Source of the DNA: Chloroflexota bacterium
GTDB lineage: Bacteria; Chloroflexota; Anaerolineae; J102
Length of the DNA: 64,000 nucleotides
NCBI GenBank assembly: GCA_029782215.1
Contig: JAKOVD010000147.1
Location: forward strand, 141,943-205,942
Direction of reading: 5' to 3'
A model generated the notes under the pieces. It was not told the origin of the DNA and made no database searches. It worked only from the letters and a program-made list of their open reading frames with translations. The position numbers and the translations under genes are program-made. Below are positions 24,835 through 30,893 of this stretch, piece after piece. Numbering within the stretch: the stretch's first letter is position 1; every line of letters starts with the position of its first letter.

Positions 24835-24854
24835 GTCGTTCCTCCTAAGAAACG

Positions 24855-24879
24855 AAAAAGCCCCCGGCGATGCGGGGGC
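24855..24879 (-). terminator. Terminator-like hairpin in ArdC-like leader
   Basis: On the minus strand GCCCCCG pairs with CGGGGGC, then TTTTT. The T-run ends 20 nt before the ArdC-like start codon. Confidence 0.7.
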
Positions 24880-24929
24880 AGGTGGAAGGGAAGAAAGGTG
24901 GGTTGGCGTTGGTCGGTGGCGCTGGGCAC

Positions 24930-24968
24930 AAAAAAAGCCCCAAGCATCCGTGAGGACACCTGGGGCTT
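24930..24968 (-). terminator. Terminator between HTH gene and ArdC-like gene
   Basis: On the minus strand AAGCCCCA pairs with TGGGGCTT, followed by seven T. It is followed 50 nt later by a second hairpin. Confidence 0.75.
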
Positions 24969-25188
24969 CAGTGAGGCCAGCCGGGGCGGAAAGGGAGATT
25001 CAGACCGGTCTGGACGCGAGGGGGTCAAGCACCGCCCGTGTGTTCACTTTGGGGATGCTCTCACTCCATCTATAGGGGTCTTCGATTTTTCACGCCTTCG
25101 CGGGCGCGAGTCACGCGCGAAAGGACGACGTCAGGGCACTTGCTGGGCAAACCTGTGCATTCTTGAGCTTGGGTGTGTGCGCGAGCAC

Positions 25189-25683
25189 CTACCCCACCAC
25201 TTCATACTCTACCTGCACGGCGAGATCGTCGTCAGGAGCCCGTCCGACACGGACCTCGACGCCATTCACGGTGATAGCATTGTAGATGGATGTGCCATCG
25301 CGAGGGCGGGAAGTGTCTCCGGCGCGATCGTCATGCTGCAGCAGCAAGGCCAGAAAGTCACGTACCACCCGTCCTGCGCCGACGTGGTCGCGTACCATGT
25401 CCCCGATCTTGCCCGCACCGACCGCCAGTTGGTAGTCAACGACTTCGGGCACGCCACCGGCAAGCTGGGCGGTCATCTGAGCCACAAGGTTGCCGCGCAC
25501 TTCCTTGATCAGCATTTGGAACTCAGGGCTTGCGATGATCTTGGCAACCGTGTTCCGGCTACCGATGCCCATCAGATCGGCAAGCTCCTGCTGAGAGCGG
25601 CTGGGATTCTCGACCATAAGTTCAAGTAAGCGAGCGGTACGGAGTTCATCGGCAGACCGCTTGGGCGTTAGCGAGGGTATCAT
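25189..25683 (-). CDS. Helix-turn-helix protein of the element
   Basis: This 164-aa protein starts at ATG 25683 (GAGG 7 nt upstream) and carries an N-terminal helix-turn-helix: ARLLELMVENPSRSQQELAD, then MGIGSRNTVAKIIASPEF. The rest (residues 60-164) is of unknown type, with a short beta-rich end. It resembles small DNA-binding proteins of phage packaging and replication modules, but no family is certain. A longer frame to 25740 overlaps the upstream gene. A role as regulator or DNA-packaging subunit is possible. Confidence 0.6.
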   Translation of the reverse strand: MIPSLTPKRSADELRTARLLELMVENPSRSQQELADLMGIGSRNTVAKIIASPEFQMLIKEVRGNLVAQMTAQLAGGVPEVVDYQLAVGAGKIGDMVRDHVGAGRVVRDFLALLLQHDDRAGDTSRPRDGTSIYNAITVNGVEVRVGRAPDDDLAVQVEYEVVG

Positions 25684-25714
25684 GGCAATCCTCGGAAGTT
25701 GTAGGGCAACGCGG

Positions 25715-26011
25715 CTAGAAAGGACATTCTTCGCCTTCAAGTCCTAGACTGATGTCGACTTCGGCCAGGCACACCGCGACTCCTGCGAGTCTCGCGTACA
25801 CCGTCTTCAAGTCTTGCAGTGATTCTTCGTATCTTGCTATCACTTTACCTATTTCCATACGAATAGCCTCAACATCAGTGACAGGACGCCCAAGCACCGT
25901 ATATTCCCCTTCTGCGTCGTTCTCATCGGGCATCTCTTCTTCGATGTCATCGGCAGGCACATCTTCGTATCTGTAGTCAACGGTCACAGGTCGTAGTTTG
26001 TTGGTTTTCAT
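25715..26011 (-). CDS. Hypothetical acidic element protein
   Basis: This 98-aa protein starts at ATG 26011. The first half is acidic (VPADDIEEEMPDENDAEG) and the second holds one amphipathic helix (IRMEIGKVIARYEESLQDL). It lies upstream of the HTH gene, and just downstream of the iteron array at 26046-26117, so it is the first gene read from that region. No function is recognised. Confidence 0.55.
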   Translation of the reverse strand: MKTNKLRPVTVDYRYEDVPADDIEEEMPDENDAEGEYTVLGRPVTDVEAIRMEIGKVIARYEESLQDLKTVYARLAGVAVCLAEVDISLGLEGEECPF

Positions 26012-26045
26012 AATGGATTTACCGAAATTAGTGTTTGCGTTGGAC

Positions 26046-26117
26046 CACAATAATCACAATCATCACAATAAAGGCAAGCGCCATATCGGGAAGATTGTGA
26101 TTATTGTGATTATTGTG
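26046..26117. repeat. Inverted pair of three 9-bp iterons (ATTGTGATT)
   Basis: The left arm 26046-26069 and right arm 26094-26117 are inverted repeats of 24 bp with one mismatch. Each arm is made of three copies of ATTGTGATT or a close variant, separated by a 24-nt spacer. The array lies between the ATPase gene stop (26132) and the start at 26011. It is AT-rich and not followed by a T-run. It could be an operator or a replication origin iteron set. Both are inference. Confidence 0.75.
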
Positions 26118-26131
26118 AGTGGATACTTGGT

Positions 26132-27337
26132 TCAGGCCTGAAGAAAGGAATAATCGTGGTCGTCGACGATGTAGTAGGGCTGGTCGCGACCGGTTTTGGG
26201 GCCCTTCCGCAACTTGCCTCCGATTACCAGGTCATGTATCGCATGGTTAACGTTGCTGGGATCGCGGCTGAGGTGCTCGGCAATCCGCTTATTGGTGGGT
26301 ACTTCACCGAGGTCAGCGAGTGCACGCACGGCAATCAGTATCTCGCCCTTGAGGGTATCGGCAAGAACCTGTCCAGCATCACCCAGGAGCTTCCACGTGC
26401 AGGTCTCGGCGTCGAAATCAAGCGCTAGCTCGCGCTCGTCGAGGTCTCTACCTATGATCTTGAGAGTAGCGCCGCGTTTGCCACTATTGCGATACAGGCC
26501 AAGCGCCGCATCGGCAACTGCTGACTTTCCCGTTGAGCCGAGAATGTCATCGATTGCACCTCCTTCGAAGCCTCCTGACTTCCTGTGATGGTCGACAAGC
26601 AGAAGTGAGGCGTTCGCTTCCAGAGCAGCGCGTTGCGGGGGACCGAGCATCTGGGTGGTTTCGCCGTAGTCCTGGTGGTCGATTCCGCCCATCCAACGAC
26701 CAGAGGTATCGACGATGACTAATCCATGGCGACCGCTTTCGAGGTCTTTCACCAACTGGTTTCCCCCACTCCGGTCAACCGAGGGCGGATCCAGTCGAAA
26801 CTCAATTTGGGCATATCTAGGTACGCGCTGCCTTATGAGACGATCTTGAATCCGCATTGGCGAGTCCTCCAGTGCGTAGTAGAGAACTGGCCGCTGCTCG
26901 ACTTGCTGACCGAACAATACTGCCCCAGAACCAACGGCTGCGGCGCACTGCATGGCGAGAAGACTCTTGCCGACTTTGGGCCTTCCGGCAACCACGGTCA
27001 TACCCGGTGGCAGGAGGTCAGGAACTATGTACGGAATCTTGGGGAATTGTCTGTCAAGGAGTTCCGGGATGGTCCATGTCCGCTTCCGCGGATCGGCTTG
27101 CGCCAACATGGCATCTCGAAAGATAGGATCCTGTTCCATTCGCCACTGCACCTCGGCCTTGACGGCAGTGACGTCGTGCGTACTGGCCGACACCTGCAAG
27201 ATGGCAATCATGTGAGGCCCTATATGCTCGGACAACAGGTTCACATCTGGTGAGTTACCGTTCGACCTGCCCGCGGCCAAATCGTTGATGAAGTTGACTG
27301 CCAACCTGTCAGCAGACACGATCACTGGGTTACTCAT
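26132..27337 (-). CDS. RepA-like AAA ATPase (AAA_25)
   Basis: This 401-aa protein has Walker A in GRPKVGKS (about residue 122) and Walker B in HGLVIVDT (about residue 210). A LLLVDHHRKSGG segment follows, as in RepA/RegA-type hexameric helicases or DnaB-like plasmid replication proteins. The C-terminus holds a winged-helix-like segment (VRALADLGEVPTNKRIAEHL, then NVNHAIHDLVIGGKL). The ATG at 27337 overlaps the previous stop by 4 nt and has GAGGAG 5 nt upstream. It suggests the element can replicate when excised; the nearby iterons would fit as its site. Confidence 0.8.
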   Translation of the reverse strand: MSNPVIVSADRLAVNFINDLAAGRSNGNSPDVNLLSEHIGPHMIAILQVSASTHDVTAVKAEVQWRMEQDPIFRDAMLAQADPRKRTWTIPELLDRQFPKIPYIVPDLLPPGMTVVAGRPKVGKSLLAMQCAAAVGSGAVLFGQQVEQRPVLYYALEDSPMRIQDRLIRQRVPRYAQIEFRLDPPSVDRSGGNQLVKDLESGRHGLVIVDTSGRWMGGIDHQDYGETTQMLGPPQRAALEANASLLLVDHHRKSGGFEGGAIDDILGSTGKSAVADAALGLYRNSGKRGATLKIIGRDLDERELALDFDAETCTWKLLGDAGQVLADTLKGEILIAVRALADLGEVPTNKRIAEHLSRDPSNVNHAIHDLVIGGKLRKGPKTGRDQPYYIVDDHDYSFLQA

Positions 27338-27585
27338 TGGGACTCCTCGATCTGTGGATGGGTGTGTTGGGAGACTTCCACAGACTCCCAGAATACAGAC
27401 ATGTCGAAGCTCTGTTCGTCGGTGACGTCCAAGTTGGCAGCGTATGTATTGCAAGTGCGCGCAAGACACATGCTGTGAATCCTAAGCAATCTTGCTCCAA
27501 GGTCGACGCAGTCAAGCGCAGAACCGACCAGAACCATCGGCCCAGGTTGTGCTGCAAACTGCGACCAGTCAACCCTACTCGACAT
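27334..27585 (-). CDS. Hypothetical small protein upstream of the ATPase
   Basis: This 83-aa protein (MSSRVDWSQFAAQPG) is not recognised. The start overlaps the ribbon-helix-helix gene by 11 nt, and the stop overlaps the ATPase start by 4 nt (ATGA). These couplings are the main support for it. It is rich in Ser, Thr and Cys with no motif. Confidence 0.5.
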   Translation of the reverse strand: MSSRVDWSQFAAQPGPMVLVGSALDCVDLGARLLRIHSMCLARTCNTYAANLDVTDEQSFDMSVFWESVEVSQHTHPQIEESQ

Positions 27586-27817
27586 CGTCAGTCGTCACAT
27601 CCTCTGAGTTGAGACCTAGTGCCGTCCAAGTGCAACTGACCGGCCCCTCGGCTTCCTGCTGAGTCGTTCTGGAGTCAATAAGCCCACGCGCCCGTGCCTC
27701 TGCAGCGAGTAACCGACGGATGATAGAAGCTTGCGACACGCCCTCGCGCCGAGCGAGTTGCCACACAACGCGGCGTTCCTGTGATGTCAGCATGATCGGA
27801 AAACGTATTCTTCGCAT
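27575..27817 (-). CDS. Ribbon-helix-helix DNA-binding protein
   Basis: This 80-aa protein begins with a beta-strand and two helices typical of CopG/Arc-type repressors: RIRFPIMLTSQERRVVWQL, then REGVSQASIIRRLLAAEA. Residues 45-80 are a disordered tail. The start at 27817 has GAGG 5 nt upstream; a longer frame from a TTG at 27853 runs through the palindrome and is rejected. It heads a three-gene operon with the ATPase. The upstream leader contains a GGAGG-rich decamer array, a short ORF and a hairpin, which suggests autoregulation or translational control. Confidence 0.65.
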   Translation of the reverse strand: MRRIRFPIMLTSQERRVVWQLARREGVSQASIIRRLLAAEARARGLIDSRTTQQEAEGPVSCTWTALGLNSEDVTTDDVE

Positions 27818-27824
27818 CGAAACC

Positions 27825-27887
27825 TCAACAAAAAAGTAGAGCCAGTTGGTCAACTGGCTCTACTTTGGCACATATCGAAGCAGACAT
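27825..27887 (-). CDS. Possible 20-codon leader ORF before ribbon-helix-helix gene
   Basis: This short ORF begins at ATG 27887 after a strong GGAGGAG 7-8 nt upstream (part of the decamer array) and ends with TGA at 27825-27827. That is 8 nt before the ribbon-helix-helix start. It reads through the palindrome, so translation could unwind the hairpin. No homologue is known. Confidence 0.35.
   Translation of the reverse strand: MSASICAKVEPVDQLALLFC
27833..27866 (-). terminator. Palindrome with T-run upstream of ribbon-helix-helix gene
   Basis: 16-bp perfect arms (AAAGTAGAGCCAGTTG) flank a 2-bp centre. In minus-strand RNA the hairpin is followed by six U, ending 12 nt before the ATG. It can be a terminator or attenuator, or an operator palindrome. 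Confidence 0.6.
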
Positions 27888-27893
27888 GGGCGG

Positions 27894-27930
27894 ACTCCTC
27901 CAAACTCCTCCAAACTCCTCCAAACTCCTC
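27894..27930. repeat. Decamer direct repeats (ACTCCTCCAA), 3.7 copies
   Basis: Copies begin at 27894, 27904, 27914 and 27924. On the minus strand each reads TTGGAGGAGT, a strong ribosome-site-like sequence. The array ends at the stop codon of the next gene. Confidence 0.8.
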
Positions 27931-28766
27931 TAAGGAGGCAAAAGCGTGCTAGGAACTTCAAGCGAAGGGTCATACCAACCCATACCTATATACCTCTTGA
28001 AGGTATCACGATCGATCCGCTCGTAGGCGCAGGCGGCAGTCATGGAATCCGCGTGCTTTTCCATTCGCCGAAGCACAGCGTTGACGCGCTGTTGCACGTC
28101 AGGCCTTGGCTGAGGCTGACTCTGCAAGGATCTAGCTCTTGGAGCGACCCCACCAGAAGGCGGTTCAGTTGCATCGCCCGTCGACGATCCCATACCGACT
28201 CTTGACTTCAACTGCTCCAGCGCTTCAGTAAGTGCGTCAAAGTACGTCGTGAAGTACGTTGGCAGAAGGCAGAAGTGACGCACTTCTACAAGCTCACTGC
28301 CTAGGCTGGCAACATCGACTCGGATAGCGGCGCGTGGGTCCCCCGTCCATCCCAAGGGACGCTCGACTTCGTCAGGTGTCGGTAAAGTTGGGCGTCCGAT
28401 TGAGCCCAGAATGTCTAGGATTTCAAAACGACGGACACCACTATCCTCTCGGTTATCTACTGTCGTCACAAGCGCACTCTGCCGGAACTGCAACGGCACT
28501 TTCTCGTATTCGCGCTTGATGAATGCGGAGAGCCAATTGGCAAAACCGTCTTCCGTCAACTTCAACACCAGCGGTTGACCCGCGAGATGGTCCGGTGCGT
28601 CCGGATTCCAGCCGCGCAGTGCCGGCGCGATATGGTCTCTGGCAAACCGCTTGTATAAATCGTCTGTATCTAGCGCAGGTTGCCCCGGGCTACTGGCCGC
28701 CGCAATACTGCCTTCTAGGTTCTCAATCGGGCTACTACCGTTGTCGGGCTGTTGGTCGTCGGTCAT
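27930..28766 (-). CDS. Hypothetical element protein
   Basis: This 278-aa protein starts at ATG 28766, with GAG-rich sequence upstream. It has an acidic, Ser-rich N-terminus (~1-40), an alpha-beta middle (KLTEDGFANWLSAFIKREYE), and a C-terminal helical part (NAVLRRMEKHADSMTAACAY, then YERIDRDTFKRYIGMG) that resembles a helix-turn-helix. A Pro/Ser/Gln-rich spacer sits before it. No family is recognised. It lies next to the right att site, the usual position of an accessory or excision gene, but that is inference. Confidence 0.55.
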   Translation of the reverse strand: MTDDQQPDNGSSPIENLEGSIAAASSPGQPALDTDDLYKRFARDHIAPALRGWNPDAPDHLAGQPLVLKLTEDGFANWLSAFIKREYEKVPLQFRQSALVTTVDNREDSGVRRFEILDILGSIGRPTLPTPDEVERPLGWTGDPRAAIRVDVASLGSELVEVRHFCLLPTYFTTYFDALTEALEQLKSRVGMGSSTGDATEPPSGGVAPRARSLQSQPQPRPDVQQRVNAVLRRMEKHADSMTAACAYERIDRDTFKRYIGMGWYDPSLEVPSTLLPP

Positions 28767-28849
28767 AGTACTCTCACTTTCAAACTCGGAGACTAGGAGG
28801 ACCACATAGACTGGTTTCTGCTATTGGGCAATGGTCAGTACGAAATGTT

Positions 28850-29533
28850 TCACACGTTCTCCGCATTTGCGACCACTATACGAGCATGTTGTGGCCCCCC
28901 CGCCGCCGCCACCTCAAGCGCCCGCTTCACGTGCTCCTGCCCCTTGACATCCGCCAGGTCCACGGGGTAGCGGATCTCGCTGTGGTGTTCGGCCCGGATG
29001 CGTGGCTGAGGCGGGATGGGCGCCACCCCGGACAGATGGTTGACCAGGTGGGTGAGATGGTCAACGGGAATGATCTCGATGCCATCGATGAGCGCGGCCT
29101 CGGCGGCATCCACTTCCGGCACGTACAGCCGGCGAAAACCCTGGCGCCTGGCGAAGTCAGCCATGGGCAGGATGCCGTTGACATGACGCAGGGCGCCGTC
29201 CAGGGCCAGCTCGCCGATGAACGAGGACTCCTCCAGGCTGTCCAGAGGCACCTGGTCGGTCGCCGCCAGGACGCCGACCGCGATGGGCAGATCATAGGCC
29301 GGCCCCCGTTTGGGCAGGTCGGCCGGGGCCAGGTTCACCGTATAGTTGCCCATGGGAAAGCGCAGCCCGCTGTTGCGGATGGCTGCCCGCATACGCACCT
29401 TCGATTCCTGGACGGCGGCATCCGGCAGGCCGACCATGACGAAATTGGACATGCCTCCGCCCTTGTCGATCTCAACGTCGATAATCTGGCCGTCGAGACC
29501 CAGAACGGCACACGAGTGGACTTTGGCCAGCAT
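28850..29533 (-). pseudogene. comM: comM (yifB) 5' part, cut off by the integrative element
   Basis: This is the N-terminal LonC-like domain of ComM (MLAKVHSCAVLGLDGQIIDV, PAYDLPIAVGVLAA, ELALDGALRHVNG, ending at VKGQEHVKRALEVAAAGG). The chromosomal part covers 28897-29533; downstream codons come from the element and end at TAG 28850. Joined to the 3' part through the 15-bp core it rebuilds a 507-codon gene, but only if one G of a seven-G run is dropped. The start at 29533 is chosen by family convention. Confidence 0.9.
28882..28896. repeat. Right attachment core (attR)
   Basis: It is identical to 13704-13718 and lies directly beside the seven-C run (28895-28901) of comM. Confidence 0.88.
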
Positions 29534-29636
29534 AGGCTTTGCGGGGAACGGCGTGTGGCAGCGTCGATGAACAGGCGGAGAGCCGGACAACTCTCCCGGC
29601 CCGGCGAGGAACCCAGAAAGTCACGAAGCTTACACT

Positions 29637-29642
29637 TGATTA
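29637..29642 (-). promoter_or_regulatory. -10 element candidate for comM
   Basis: A perfect TATAAT on the minus strand lies 104 nt before the comM start. No clear -35. Confidence 0.35.
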
Positions 29643-29711
29643 TAGTACGACTGGATCGTATCCGCGTAATCTCCTGCCGCCAGAGGAATTGCTGGGATAG
29701 AGCCCCAAAGC

Positions 29712-29743
29712 CAAAAAGAAGACCCACGACAAGGTGTCGTGGG
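29712..29743 (-). terminator. Terminator after DUF308 gene
   Basis: On the minus strand CCCACGACA pairs with TGTCGTGGG, then CTTCTTTTTG, 48 nt after the stop. Confidence 0.8.
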
Positions 29744-29790
29744 CCTTCCACTCAAAACCTGAAAGACGGCGCCAGCGCCCTCCAGCCGGA

Positions 29791-30645
29791 TCAGGCGTTG
29801 GGAGTGGTTGCCGGGGGTTCAGCGCCCGCAGGTGCCGGCGCGGCGGCAGACGAGCCCGCATCCCCTGCCGGCGTCACGGCTGCGTCTGGCGTCACGCTGG
29901 CGTCCAGCGCCACGCTGGCCTGCGCATCGGGAGCGGCGGTGGGAGCAGGCGCCGCGGGGGCGGCTGCCGGTGGCAGAGGGGCGCTGACGACCGGTGCAGG
30001 AGTCACGGGCTTGGGCGCGGCGGCAGCCGGCGCCGTGACCGGGGCGGCGACCGCTGCCGGTGGCGCCGCAGGGGCCGCTGTGTCGGCCGCGGCTGCTTCA
30101 GCGTCGTCCTCTCCCTTGCCGCTGCGGGTCAGGAAGGCCCACACGACCAGCAGAGCGCCCACGATCAGCAGCACCAGAACGGTGACATTCTTCATGCTGA
30201 TCTCGGAGCCCCGGTCGACGAAGACGGCCAGACCCCAGAGCACCAGCAGGCCATTGATCAGGACGTTCACCCAGCGCATCGGGCGGCCGCGACGGGCAAA
30301 AAGAGACACCCAGATGCCCAGACCGCCGTAGGCGATCAGCCCAATCGCCAGGATGATGTAGGCAGTCGGCAGGTCGATCCAGCCCGGCTTGAGCCAGGCC
30401 ATGAGCAGAAGCACGCCACCAAAGAGGATGCCCACGAGGCCGCGGAATCGTCTCGCCCGCGACCGCAGCACCAGGCGTCTGAACATGTTGCCGAAGAAAT
30501 CGACCAGCCCGGAGACCAGCAGGAAGACGGCAGCCAGGGCGCCGAGATAGAACCAGGCCTGGGTTGGCGCCGCCAGCATGTAGAATCCCAGGGCGAGGGC
30601 CACAATGCCCTCAATTAGGATAAGCCACCACGATTGATTCTTCAT
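29791..30645 (-). CDS. HdeD/DUF308-like membrane protein with Pro/Ala-rich tail
   Basis: This 284-aa protein has six to seven hydrophobic segments in residues 5-185 (SWWLILIEGIVALALGFYML, then further pairs including VLVLLIVGALLVVWAFL), matching the DUF308 membrane family. The C-terminal ~95 residues are almost only Ala, Pro and Val and are likely unstructured. The start at 30645 (MKNQSWW) has AGGAG 11 nt upstream; the longer frame is less likely. Function of the family is largely unknown; HdeD is acid-stress linked in E. coli. Confidence 0.75.
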   Translation of the reverse strand: MKNQSWWLILIEGIVALALGFYMLAAPTQAWFYLGALAAVFLLVSGLVDFFGNMFRRLVLRSRARRFRGLVGILFGGVLLLMAWLKPGWIDLPTAYIILAIGLIAYGGLGIWVSLFARRGRPMRWVNVLINGLLVLWGLAVFVDRGSEISMKNVTVLVLLIVGALLVVWAFLTRSGKGEDDAEAAAADTAAPAAPPAAVAAPVTAPAAAAPKPVTPAPVVSAPLPPAAAPAAPAPTAAPDAQASVALDASVTPDAAVTPAGDAGSSAAAPAPAGAEPPATTPNA

Positions 30646-30691
30646 GAGATCATTGCTCCTTGAGAAGGGCGTGAGAAGAAATGTTCCATCC

Positions 30692-30720
30692 ATTATAGGT
30701 TCGGCTTCGGGACGGCACAA
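30692..30720 (-). promoter_or_regulatory. Promoter candidate for DUF308 gene
   Basis: On the minus strand TTGTGC, 17 nt spacer, TATAAT. The -10 lies 47 nt before the start. Confidence 0.5.
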
Positions 30721-30893
30721 AGGCCATCATGAGGCAGGGAAAAATCTCCTGGAGACGTGCAGCCTTCTCCCCAGAGGTCCGGGAAGAGGTTGACACTCAT
30801 CCGCGCAACGGCTACAGTTGGCGCCAGGGAGGCCTTCCAGCCGCCCCAAACGCCATGCGCCGGGACCTTCATTGCCACGGTCAGAGGAAGATC

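Larger units (their letters stand above)
24835..25188. other. Gap with two tandem minus-strand terminators
   Basis: These 354 nt contain terminators at 24855-24879 and 24930-24968. The part from 25010 to 25188 has no clear gene; a TATAGA on the minus strand at about 25070 is a weak -10. Confidence 0.5.
13704..28896. mobile_element. 15.2-kb integrative element in comM, serine-recombinase type
   Basis: A 15-bp direct repeat (13704-13718 and 28882-28896) bounds a segment that splits comM. The element codes for a large serine recombinase, a RepA-like ATPase, an ArdC-like protein, DNA-binding proteins, a PLD-like nuclease, and a secreted nuclease with a 1256-aa surface protein. No relaxase, type IV secretion, capsid or terminase gene is recognised. 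It is therefore best described as a satellite or mobilizable island, and its transfer route is unknown. Confidence 0.9.

Noticed and set aside
27575..27853. Longer ribbon-helix-helix start at TTG 27853
   Set aside because: It would run through the palindrome and lacks a ribosome site; ATG 27817 has one.
27894..27930. CRISPR-like array
   Set aside because: The repeats are 10 bp with no spacers, so it is a simple tandem array.
13704..28896. Prophage or full ICE
   Set aside because: No capsid, tail, terminase, relaxase or type IV secretion gene is visible in the 15.2 kb.
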